11,583 nt of DNA, from the NCBI GenBank assembly GCA_021804195.1, contig JAJZKJ010000025.1, positions 1-11,583 on the forward strand. Reading direction: 5' to 3'. Below, in pieces: positions 1-5,709 of the stretch. Position numbers and translations under genes: made by a program. Within the stretch, counting starts at the first letter, position 1; each line of letters starts with the position of its first letter. A model generated the notes under the pieces. The model had not been told where the DNA came from. It saw only the letters and a list, made by a program, of their open reading frames with translations, and did no database searches. Source of the stretch: Acidobacteriota bacterium (GTDB lineage Bacteria; Planctomycetota; Phycisphaerae; WQYP01; JAJZKJ01).

Positions 1-273
1 TGGCGGCGCGCGATCGTCATCGAGCGCAACCGGCTGCTGTTCCACTGGCGCAATCTCGATTCCGGCCCGCTCGCCTGGCATCTCCTCTGGGCGCATTTAT
101 TATTGCCGCAGATGGCATTGCGCGGCGATTTCGCCTATCACGCCGGTTATGCGCAGGCTCTCCGCCGCCTGCCGGAGGTCTTCCGCTTTCGCCGCCGTGA
201 AATCCCCCACTGGCGCCGGCCTGACCGCGATCTGGCGGTTCTTCCTCCGCCGGGCGCCATTTCAGGTGAATAA
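1..273 (+). CDS. Probable family-2 glycosyltransferase, C-terminal end (partial)
   Basis: Frame 1 is open from the window edge to a TAA at 271-273, giving the last 90 residues of a protein that starts outside the window. Near the start is a segment of the form IERNRLLFHWRNL, followed by hydrophobic stretches and a basic tail with several FRFRRRE-like residues. An 'E-x-N-R-L-x-F-x-W-K/R-N' segment after the catalytic domain is what I recognise from bacterial GT-A (family 2) glycosyltransferases that transfer sugars from nucleotide-sugars onto cell-surface glycans. The catalytic domain and its DxD motif are not in the window, so the family call rests on the tail alone. The methyltransferase downstream begins about 40 bp later on the same strand, a pairing common in capsule, O-antigen or exopolysaccharide clusters. 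The tail could also belong to another membrane-associated protein. Confidence 0.55.
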   Translation, partial: WRRAIVIERNRLLFHWRNLDSGPLAWHLLWAHLLLPQMALRGDFAYHAGYAQALRRLPEVFRFRRREIPHWRRPDRDLAVLPPPGAISGE

Positions 274-312
274 TCTGATCCGCGCGGCTATGCGATGCTA
301 TCGTTTTGATTG

Positions 313-1050
313 ATGATGAGTCCCGCCTGTCAATCCATTCACGCCGCGATTTTGCGCGCCGTCCGTGAACTTGGCCCTCAGCTTCCCCCGGCCTCCGCGG
401 TGCTTGATGCGCCCTGCGGCGAAGGCGAATTGTCGCAGGCGCTGGCCGCCATGCATTTCGAGGTTTCCGGCGCGGATATTACCTCCGGCCCGGCGCCCGC
501 CAGCCTGCGTGATCGCTACCGCATCTGCGATCTAAACCAGCCGCTGCCGTACGCGGACGGCACTTTTGCCCTGATTGTCTGCGCTGAGGGGATCGAACAT
601 CTTGAAAATCCCTTCGCCTTCGCGCGCGAGGCCCACCGCATTCTGCGCCCGGGCGGATTTCTCATCGTGTCCACTCCCAATGTGCTGGGACTCCGTTCGC
701 GCGTCCGTTATTTAGCCAGTGGTTTTTATACGCAGGATCCGCGTCCGCTGCATGAATCCGCCCGTCATCCCCTGCACCATATCGGGCTGCGCACATTTTG
801 GGAGTGGCGTTATTTATTACACACCACAGGCTTTCGGCTGACCCGAGTTTCGCATACCCATATCAAACCCATCAGCTATCTCTATGCCGGCCTGGCGCCC
901 TACGCCTGGCTCTATACCCGGATCGCCTTCCGCCGGGAACGCGACCCGGTCCAGCGCCGCCACAACCATGAAATTTTTCGTGTCCTGACCTCGCGCTCGC
1001 TGCTGCTGGGGGAAAATCTGCTGCTGGTCGCGCAACGCCTGCCGGAGTGA
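313..1050 (+). CDS. Class I SAM-dependent methyltransferase
   Basis: A 245-residue protein with a Rossmann-type methyltransferase fold. Motif I for S-adenosylmethionine binding is LDAPCGEG near residues 31-38. An acidic residue after strand beta-2 (ADIT, near 55) would contact the ribose hydroxyls. A CDLN motif lies near 73, and the post-motif region CAEGIEHLENP (about 90-100) is followed by LRPGGFLIVSTPN (about 111-123). This pattern is typical of the Methyltransf_11/23 group, often found in glycan, lipid or quinone modification. The substrate is unknown; the preceding glycosyltransferase suggests a sugar or polyprenyl-linked glycan. A stop (TGA 307-309) sits just before the candidate starts TTG 310, ATG 313 and ATG 316. 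I chose the first ATG; there is no clear ribosome binding site, which fits coupling to the upstream gene. The family is certain, the role is not. Confidence 0.88.
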   Translation: MMSPACQSIHAAILRAVRELGPQLPPASAVLDAPCGEGELSQALAAMHFEVSGADITSGPAPASLRDRYRICDLNQPLPYADGTFALIVCAEGIEHLENPFAFAREAHRILRPGGFLIVSTPNVLGLRSRVRYLASGFYTQDPRPLHESARHPLHHIGLRTFWEWRYLLHTTGFRLTRVSHTHIKPISYLYAGLAPYAWLYTRIAFRRERDPVQRRHNHEIFRVLTSRSLLLGENLLLVAQRLPE

Positions 1051-1062
1051 TGCTATGTCTTT

Positions 1063-1087
1063 CCGTTCCCTCAAGCTTCGGGAACGG
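1063..1087. terminator. Perfect 8-bp inverted repeat between convergent genes
   Basis: CCGTTCCC (1063-1070) is exactly complementary to GGGAACGG (1080-1087) around a 9-nt loop. It lies across the 20-bp gap between the methyltransferase stop (1050) and the radical SAM stop (1071-1073) and includes the last codons of the latter. The position suits a bidirectional terminator or 3'-end stabiliser. Neither strand has a T-run after the stem, so it is not a canonical intrinsic terminator. Confidence 0.35.
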
Positions 1088-2579
1088 CCAACTCCGGCAG
1101 CGGGCGGCCAACAAACAAGCGCCGGCAGGGGCGTGCGATCCAGCTTGCCCAGCGCCGCGAGCGGTTGACCCGGGCGCTGTCGGTGGCGATGCCGGTATTG
1201 GCATACATCTGCCGGTAGAGCTTCGAAATCAGGATGAAACAGAAGCGGCCGCGCAGCGAAGTCACGCAGCGCGAGCGCGCCCAGACCGCGCGCAGGCTGT
1301 AAAACTGATTCCATACCTGCTGGGTGCGGTCGCGAATCTCATCGGGACTCATCACCGGGTGGGAGATATAGACCTTGGGGCGCTGGCCCTGGGGAATCAG
1401 CCAATGCCGCGTCAGCGGATGGCCGGCGATGCGAGCAGGATGGTTCGACATTTCCTTTTCCCAGCGGTTAAAATCGAGCGTGCCGGGAAAGGGAGTCAGC
1501 ATGACAAATTGGGCAAAAGTAACATCCGCGCGGCGGGCTATTTCCAGAGTGGCATCGAAAGTGGAGGCCCGGTCACTGGGCAAGCCGAAAATAAACGATC
1601 CGAGCACATGAATGCCGCTGCCGCGGAACGCATGCAGCCGCCGCACCAGATCCTCGCCCGAGGAATTAAAGCCTTTATATACATCCTTCAAGCCCTCCGG
1701 CGTGACCGACTCCACTCCCACCAGCGCTCCCTTGATATGGGCCCGGCGCATGGCTTCCAGAAATTCCGGGTCATCGGCCGCCTCCATGGTGATCTGGGTA
1801 AAAAAAACCGTGTCGCCCGGCAATTGTGACAGCCGGGCCAGCAGCGCAAAACGTTCGGCGCGGATACTACGCAATTGCTCCAACCTGAGGGCATCGTGGC
1901 GGCGTTCGGCCAGACGGAGGTCTTCCAGCGAGACCGGATAGAAGTTATCATCCGCCAAGGCAATAAAGCGAAATCCCTGGCGGCGGAGCGTGACAATTTC
2001 TTGCAGTACCGGATCGCCGTGGCGCTGCCGCGGCTGCTGCCCATCGGTGCGCCATACCGAACAAAAGGAACAGTGTTTGGGACAACCGCGCACGGTTTGC
2101 ACGGATGCCCACATATAGGCATTGCGGGGCAGCAGGTCCCAACGGGCCGGCAGGAACCCCTCAGCTTCGATTTTTCCTCCCTCGTAGATCGGCTGCGGCC
2201 GTCCGTTGCCGCAATCCTGCAGAACCCGCTGCCAGATCAGGTCACCATCACCCTTGACGACTGCGTGCGCGCCGCCCTGCTCTTGCGCTTCCTCCGGAAA
2301 AAGCGTGGCGTGAATCCCGCCAAAAATCACCCAGGCGCCGCGCTCCCGTGCCTGGCGGCCAACTTCATATCCGCGCAGGGCGTTGCCGGTGTGGATGCCG
2401 ATGCCTACCACGTCCCCCGCTCGCAGGCCGGCGAAATCCAGCGGGTGCAGGGTTTCATCGGTTATCTTCGGATCTCCATAAATGTCAGGCGTCGCCGCGG
2501 CCAGTACATAAAGCCAGCGTGGCGTGATCACGGCAACCCCAAAAGATACATGGCTTGGGTTGATGAGATGAATTTTCAT
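1071..2579 (-). CDS. B12-binding-domain radical SAM protein
   Basis: A 502-residue protein in two parts. Residues 1 to about 130 form a cobalamin-binding-type Rossmann domain, with GIGIHTGN near 60-66 and GGIHATLFPEEA near 87-98. From about 160 comes a radical SAM domain with the [4Fe-4S] motif CPKHCSFC (C166, C170, C173), which fits CX3CX2C. Later radical SAM features are ALADDNFY (about 207-214), TMEAADDPEFLEAM (about 264-277), GVES (about 288-291) and GSFIFGLPSD (about 327-336). This is the architecture of the HpnP/HpnR and BchE-like enzymes that do methyl transfers or other radical chemistry on lipids and secondary metabolites. I see no DxHxxG cobalamin-ligating motif, so B12 may bind without a lower-axial His or not at all. 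The ATG at 2577-2579 begins the usual MKI-L-I-NP start, but I see no clear Shine-Dalgarno. The C-terminal 60 residues are basic and unassigned. The substrate is unknown. Confidence 0.88.
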   Translation of the reverse strand: MKIHLINPSHVSFGVAVITPRWLYVLAAATPDIYGDPKITDETLHPLDFAGLRAGDVVGIGIHTGNALRGYEVGRQARERGAWVIFGGIHATLFPEEAQEQGGAHAVVKGDGDLIWQRVLQDCGNGRPQPIYEGGKIEAEGFLPARWDLLPRNAYMWASVQTVRGCPKHCSFCSVWRTDGQQPRQRHGDPVLQEIVTLRRQGFRFIALADDNFYPVSLEDLRLAERRHDALRLEQLRSIRAERFALLARLSQLPGDTVFFTQITMEAADDPEFLEAMRRAHIKGALVGVESVTPEGLKDVYKGFNSSGEDLVRRLHAFRGSGIHVLGSFIFGLPSDRASTFDATLEIARRADVTFAQFVMLTPFPGTLDFNRWEKEMSNHPARIAGHPLTRHWLIPQGQRPKVYISHPVMSPDEIRDRTQQVWNQFYSLRAVWARSRCVTSLRGRFCFILISKLYRQMYANTGIATDSARVNRSRRWASWIARPCRRLFVGRPLPELAVPEA

Positions 2580-2971
2580 TCACGCCGGCATTGCCGTTGA
2601 CCTAATGGCGATTGGGCTACAGAAATCATCATACCCTATCGTGTACTGGGCATTTGTACGGCTGAAACAATTCCGGCCGCATCAGCATGCTATTGCGCGC
2701 TAGCCGATTCATTTCGCCAACAGCGTTAACGGCCACACCGCACTGGAGTACCCGCGCGCGATCGCAGGCGGGGCGTCTAAGCGAATGGATCCCGGAGTCC
2801 CTGTTTGGTCCCGCGCCCATGAACGACAAAAACACCACAGCATCCATCAGCATCCAGGATTCGCAAAGACCCCGGCTTCGGCCAGGCCGGGGCCACCGTC
2901 CCGCGAAGCAGGATGGGGCGGATAGCAATAGTCCTTCCTTATTAATCTCTCTGTCGTGCAGAGTTTCGCCT
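2580..2971. other. Gap without a recognisable gene
   Basis: About 390 bp between the radical SAM start and the terminator of the zinc-ribbon gene. Open frames exist on both strands (for example 2687-2998 + and 2629-3219 -), but their translations look like random Ser/Arg/Pro-rich reading of GC-rich DNA and show no family I recognise. I see no tRNA-like arm, no transposase fragment and no array of repeats. The radical SAM promoter should lie near 2600-2700. A TATGAT on the minus strand (2633-2628) could be its -10, but no convincing -35 is correctly spaced. One GC-rich hairpin is listed separately. Confidence 0.5.
2870..2892. repeat. GC-rich 7-bp inverted repeat
   Basis: CCCCGGC (2870-2876) and GCCGGGG (2886-2892) are exactly complementary with a 9-nt loop. 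On the minus strand the stem is followed by TCTTTG, a weak T-rich tail. It could be a back-up terminator for minus-strand transcription from the zinc-ribbon gene, part of a small RNA, or a chance stem in GC-rich DNA. Confidence 0.3.
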
Positions 2972-2996
2972 AAAAGAAAAAACGGCTGCGCCGCTT
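2972..2996 (-). terminator. Intrinsic terminator of the zinc-ribbon gene
   Basis: Read on the minus strand, AAGCGGC (2996-2990), loop GCA and GCCGTTT (2986-2980) form a 7-bp stem with one G-U pair. The T-tract TTTTTTCTTTT (2982-2972) overlaps its base. The stem starts about 19 nt after the stop codon at 3015-3017. Stem plus T-tract is the standard rho-independent pattern and supports the small gene upstream being real and ending its own transcript. Confidence 0.7.
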
Positions 2997-3014
2997 GATT
3001 CGGCAGTTTCAAAG

Positions 3015-3287
3015 TTATCCCGCCCAGCGATACCGCCGCTTCCCGCAGCGTCTGCAGGAATAAGGCTTTAATCCCAATATCGCGGCCACATAATCCCCTT
3101 TTTGCGAGCGCCGGCGCCGGTCCAGATCGCTGCGACAGCGCCAGCAGAACAGCTCGCGCCGATCGGCAAACCGGTGCTGGCAATTCTGGCATTTCCATGC
3201 CGACGGTATTTTTCGCCATTTCTCGCCCAGACTGCGAGGCATTCTGACGATATCTCTGGATTCACATTTAGGACAAATACCCGCCAT
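3015..3287 (-). CDS. Small tandem zinc-ribbon protein, function unknown
   Basis: A 90-residue basic protein with four CxxC pairs: C5-P-K-C8, C33-Q-N-C36, C48-W-R-C51 and C78-R-R-C81. They read as two zinc-ribbon modules, each CxxC, then 24 or 26 residues, then CxxC, followed by a basic aromatic end. Each module probably binds one Zn2+. The second contains ILGLKPYSCRRC, a pattern I associate with small ribbon proteins of Acidobacteriota. I chose ATG at 3287 because it starts four residues before the first cysteine and has GAGGGG about 10 nt upstream. A GTG at 3320 would add 11 residues but has no ribosome binding site and would sit over the palindrome at 3321-3336. The gene has its own promoter and terminator candidates. 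Its role could be nucleic-acid or protein binding; no specific function can be assigned. Confidence 0.7.
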   Translation of the reverse strand: MAGICPKCESRDIVRMPRSLGEKWRKIPSAWKCQNCQHRFADRRELFCWRCRSDLDRRRRSQKGDYVAAILGLKPYSCRRCGKRRYRWAG

Positions 3288-3320
3288 TGGCCCTAAATCC
3301 CCTCTCTGTTTGGTGGCCAC

Positions 3321-3336
3321 CTGTTTTCGTTAACAG
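3321..3336. promoter_or_regulatory. CTGT-N8-ACAG palindrome, LexA-box-like operator
   Basis: CTGT (3321-3324) and ACAG (3333-3336) are separated by 8 bases, and the palindrome extends to CTGTT-N6-AACAG. This equals the classical LexA core of Gammaproteobacteria. It lies roughly 10-25 nt downstream of the predicted start of the minus-strand transcript into the zinc-ribbon gene, a position where a bound repressor would block transcription. About 0.2 exact matches are expected by chance in a window this long, and the LexA box of this organism is not known, so this is a candidate only. Confidence 0.35.
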
Positions 3337-3351
3337 ATCATGCCATAAAAC

Positions 3352-3380
3352 AGAATAGTTATGTGTCAAAAAACTGACAA
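3352..3380 (-). promoter_or_regulatory. Sigma70-like promoter for the zinc-ribbon gene
   Basis: On the minus strand, TTGTCA (3380-3375) is followed after exactly 17 nt by TATTCT (3357-3352), in an AT-rich island that stands out from its GC-rich surroundings. The start would be near 3345, giving a leader of about 58 nt to the ATG at 3287. A perfect TTGACA (3369-3364) overlaps, but with 16-17 nt spacing it meets only TATGGC or ATGGCA. The inverted repeat TGTCA-N6-TGACA (3364-3379) covers the -35 region and part of the spacer and could be a regulator site. Confidence 0.45.
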
Positions 3381-3402
3381 TTTATTTTACCTTTTCAAAT
3401 GT

Positions 3403-5121
3403 TCACTCTATTGTTTCATTCGCAACCAAAATCGCCCCATCCGCCGCCGATGCCACCAAAGCGGCATATTTTGCAAATACTCCTGACTTATAAAGCGCGG
3501 GGCGCGGTGCGCGCCGGGCCAACCGGTTTTGGATCTCTTCGGCTGGAATTTCCAGCGTGAGCGTGCCCGCATCCGCATCAATAGCGATCATGTCGCCATC
3601 CCGCACTGCCGCGATCGGACCTCCGCGGGCGGCTTCGGGCGCGACATGGCCCAGCATCAGCCCATGCGTGGCGCCGCTGAAGCGGCCATCGGTGAGCAGG
3701 GCCACACTGCCGCCCAGGCCTTCGCCCACGATCGCGGCCGTCACGCTCAGCATCTCGCGCATGCCCGGCCCGCCCCGAGGGCCTTCATTGCGGATCACCA
3801 CCACGTCCCCCGCCTCGAGTGGGCGCGCTCCCGCCGTCCGGGTCACCGCGCGCATGGCTTCTTCTTCCGATTCAAACACCCGCGCCGGCCCACGGTGCTG
3901 CACACGCTCTTTGCCGGAGAGCTTGACCACACAGCCCTCGGGCGCCAGATTGCCGCGCAGCACCACCAGCCCGCCCGTGGGTTTGAGCGGGCGACCCAGC
4001 GGGCGGAAAACTTCCTGTCCCGGCGTTTCCCTGGCCTGGGCGGCTTCTTCCGCCAGGGTCCTGCCGGTCACGGTCCGCATGGAGCCGTCAATATATTTGC
4101 CCTCCAGCAGGCGTTGCGCCAGCACCGGAATGCCGCCGGCTTTATCCACGTCCGTGGCGAAAAAACGCCCCGATGGCTTGAGATCGGCCAAGAGCGGCGT
4201 CCGCCGGCTGATGACGGCAAAGTCTTTAAGCGTCAACTCCACTCCCGCTTCCCGGGCGATTGCCAATAGATGCAGCACCGCGTTGGTCGAGCCGCCGCTT
4301 GCGGCCACGGCCGCGATGGCATTATGGAACGCGGTGCGGGTCAACACATCGAGCGGACGCAGGTTGAGGCGCAGCAGCTCCATGATCCAGGTCCCGCACT
4401 TCCGCGCCACCTCCTGCTTGCGGCCATCGAGCGCCGGCACGCTGTTGGCGCCCAAGGGCGACAGCCCGATCATCTCCAGCACCGTGGACATGGTATTAGC
4501 GGTGTACTGTCCGCCGCAGGCTCCGGCGCCAGGACAGGCCACATCTTCCAGGGCTTTCAGTTCCGCGTCACCGATCTTACCGGCGGCGTGCGCGCCCACG
4601 GCTTCAAACACATCCTGGATGCTGACATCGCGGCCCTGATACCGGCCCGGCGCGATAGTGCCGCCATAAAGCACGAACCCCGGCAGGTTCAGCCGGGCCA
4701 GCGCCATCGCCGCCGCGGGAATGGTTTTATCACAACCCACCAGCGCGATCACGCCATCAAACAATTGGCCCCGGCAGACCAGCTCAATCGAATCCGCAAT
4801 CACCTCCCGGCTGACCAGCGAAGCGCGCATGCCTTCGGTCCCCATGGTCTCGCCGTCGCTGATGGCGATGGTATTGAACTCCATCGGCGTGGCCCCGGCC
4901 GCCCGCACCCCCGCCTTCACCGCCTCGGCCAACTGCCGCAAGTGAAAGTTGCAGGGCATGGTCTCGATCCAGGTATTGGCGATCCCGATCAGCGGCCGCG
5001 CCAGATCGGCATCGGTAAACCCAATGGCTTTGAACATGGCGCGCGATGGGGCACGATCGCGACCGTCGGTAATGCCGCGGCTGCGGCTTTTAAGGGGTGT
5101 GGAGGAGATTTCCTGGCTCAT
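3403..5121 (-). CDS. ilvD: Dihydroxy-acid dehydratase
   Basis: This 572-residue enzyme removes water from 2,3-dihydroxy-isovalerate or 2,3-dihydroxy-3-methylvalerate, the penultimate step of valine and isoleucine synthesis and the source of leucine precursor. It is full length for the shorter IlvD type. Visible landmarks are [12 protein letters not shown] (C57), [13 protein letters not shown] (about 88-99), GCDKTIP (C130, D131, K132), [17 protein letters not shown] (C202), [11 protein letters not shown] (about 275-285), [14 protein letters not shown] (about 445-458) and GRFSGAT (about 479-485). The three cysteines are the usual Fe-S ligands, the D-K pair the Mg2+-binding site with carbamylated lysine, and the Ser in RFSGAT the proposed base. 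The enzyme is cytosolic. No other ilv/leu gene is adjacent, so this is a stand-alone ilvD. The ATG at 5121 fits the family start, but I see no clear ribosome binding site, and there is no T-tract terminator after the stop. Confidence 0.97.
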   Translation of the reverse strand: MSQEISSTPLKSRSRGITDGRDRAPSRAMFKAIGFTDADLARPLIGIANTWIETMPCNFHLRQLAEAVKAGVRAAGATPMEFNTIAISDGETMGTEGMRASLVSREVIADSIELVCRGQLFDGVIALVGCDKTIPAAAMALARLNLPGFVLYGGTIAPGRYQGRDVSIQDVFEAVGAHAAGKIGDAELKALEDVACPGAGACGGQYTANTMSTVLEMIGLSPLGANSVPALDGRKQEVARKCGTWIMELLRLNLRPLDVLTRTAFHNAIAAVAASGGSTNAVLHLLAIAREAGVELTLKDFAVISRRTPLLADLKPSGRFFATDVDKAGGIPVLAQRLLEGKYIDGSMRTVTGRTLAEEAAQARETPGQEVFRPLGRPLKPTGGLVVLRGNLAPEGCVVKLSGKERVQHRGPARVFESEEEAMRAVTRTAGARPLEAGDVVVIRNEGPRGGPGMREMLSVTAAIVGEGLGGSVALLTDGRFSGATHGLMLGHVAPEAARGGPIAAVRDGDMIAIDADAGTLTLEIPAEEIQNRLARRAPRPALYKSGVFAKYAALVASAADGAILVANETIE

Positions 5122-5151
5122 AGCTTAGAGCACCATGGTAGCGCACGCCGG

Positions 5152-5266
5152 CTTTTCTCCACCTGCTCTTTACTTTTTCACTTCATCGCTTCTCCCCGCT
5201 TCACTTTTGTCTTTACATCTTCCTTATCTCCGCTTTACGCCTTGCTTATCCCCGCCATTCCATCCT
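5152..5266. other. Pyrimidine-skewed divergent spacer
   Basis: In the spacer between ilvD (minus) and the rightward genes, 95 of these 115 + strand bases are C or T. CTTTAC occurs three times (5168-5173, 5211-5216, 5233-5238). The spacer must hold the ilvD promoter and probably one for the rightward operon, but I found no convincing -35/-10 pair on either strand, no leader peptide with a run of Val/Leu/Ile codons, and no riboswitch I recognise. Confidence 0.4.
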
Positions 5267-5274
5267 GATTAGGC

Positions 5275-5478
5275 TTGAAAATCTGCATTGAACCCTACAC
5301 CGAATGGCTGGCGCGCCATGGGGGTTACCGGCCGCCTGTGCCAGGATGGCCATGCCGCCGTTGCGGCCAGGCCCTGGCCCGGGTCATGCCAGAATCGGTT
5401 TGGGAGCATCTAATTTACCGGCTGGGCTGGCGGGTGTACGAATGCGCCTCTTGTCCCCGCCGGGAGCTGAGGCGCTGA
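5275..5478 (+). CDS. Small single zinc-ribbon protein, possible
   Basis: A 67-residue reading frame with two CxxC pairs, C27-R-R-C30 and C57-A-S-C60, separated by 26 residues and followed by a basic end. The spacing and the motif LG-x3-Y-x-C-x2-C match the second module of the minus-strand zinc-ribbon protein on the other side of ilvD. Codon use is GC-rich at third positions, like neighbouring genes. The only start after the in-frame TGA at 5266-5268 is TTG at 5275, with no good ribosome binding site, so a later start (for example GTG in codon 22) is possible. It ends 42 bp before the 29-aa membrane peptide that opens the kdp operon and may share its transcript. The function is unknown and the frame could be non-coding, although the cysteine pattern makes that less likely. 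Confidence 0.5.
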   Translation: MKICIEPYTEWLARHGGYRPPVPGWPCRRCGQALARVMPESVWEHLIYRLGWRVYECASCPRRELRR

Positions 5479-5520
5479 TCGGCACATCGGAAGCCAGCGA
5501 ATGATGCAAGGAAAAGCTTT

Positions 5521-5610
5521 ATGAAAATCATGGACCTGTGGGCGGTGCTATTTTTGGTCGTCCTGTTTCTCGTCTGCGTGGCTTTTACATATTTTTGTGA
5601 AAAAATCTGA
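5521..5610 (+). CDS. 29-aa single-span membrane peptide upstream of kdpF
   Basis: This short frame starts with ATG at 5521, preceded by AAGGA (5508-5512) at 8-nt spacing, one of the clearest ribosome binding sites in the region. The peptide has a short charged start (K2, D5), a continuous hydrophobic stretch from about residue 6 to 25, and the ending FCEKI. It therefore looks like one transmembrane helix with a short cytoplasmic or periplasmic tail. It ends 15 nt before kdpF and is in the same frame, separated by UGA and five sense codons. I recall similar unnamed peptides ending in D/E-R/K-L/I just upstream of kdpF in other bacteria; that is memory, not a search. A role as an extra small subunit of the Kdp complex, or as a KdpF-like stabiliser, is inference. 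Confidence 0.65.
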   Translation: MKIMDLWAVLFLVVLFLVCVAFTYFCEKI

Positions 5611-5625
5611 ACGCCGGGTTTTTCA

Positions 5626-5709
5626 ATGCAATACATTCTGAACCTCATTCTCGTCCTTGCCCTGCTGCTTTACCTCTGCGCCGCCATGATCTGGCCGGAG
5701 AAATTCTAA
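5626..5709 (+). CDS. kdpF: K+-transporting ATPase small subunit KdpF
   Basis: A 27-residue peptide with one hydrophobic helix (about residues 3-22) and the ending IWPEKF, which matches the conserved KdpF tail (A/R-PE-K/R-F). In other bacteria KdpF is a lipid-like helix that stabilises the KdpABC complex in the inner membrane; it sits beside KdpA. The ATG at 5626 has no strong ribosome binding site, so translation may depend on the peptide upstream. The stop TAA (5707-5709) shares its last base with the kdpA ATG. Length and position directly before kdpA fit the family (about 25-30 residues). Confidence 0.92.
   Translation: MQYILNLILVLALLLYLCAAMIWPEKF

Noticed and set aside
1047..1829. 260-residue + strand frame, with 1875-2600, opposite the radical SAM gene
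   Set aside because: No family features, and the minus strand carries a protein with an intact CX3CX2C motif and B12 domain.
2629..3219. 196-residue minus-strand frame overlapping the zinc-ribbon gene
   Set aside because: It would run through the predicted terminator at 2972-2996, shows no domain, and overlaps a better supported small gene in another frame.
3557..4639. 360-residue + strand frame, and 4270-5268, opposite ilvD
   Set aside because: Both are antisense shadows of a fully conserved ilvD; the translations are Ser/Arg/Pro- or His/Arg-rich with no recognisable domain.
5479..5708. c-di-AMP (ydaO-type) or other riboswitch before kdpA
   Set aside because: The stretch is largely filled by two short membrane-peptide frames and I see no matching conserved riboswitch core.
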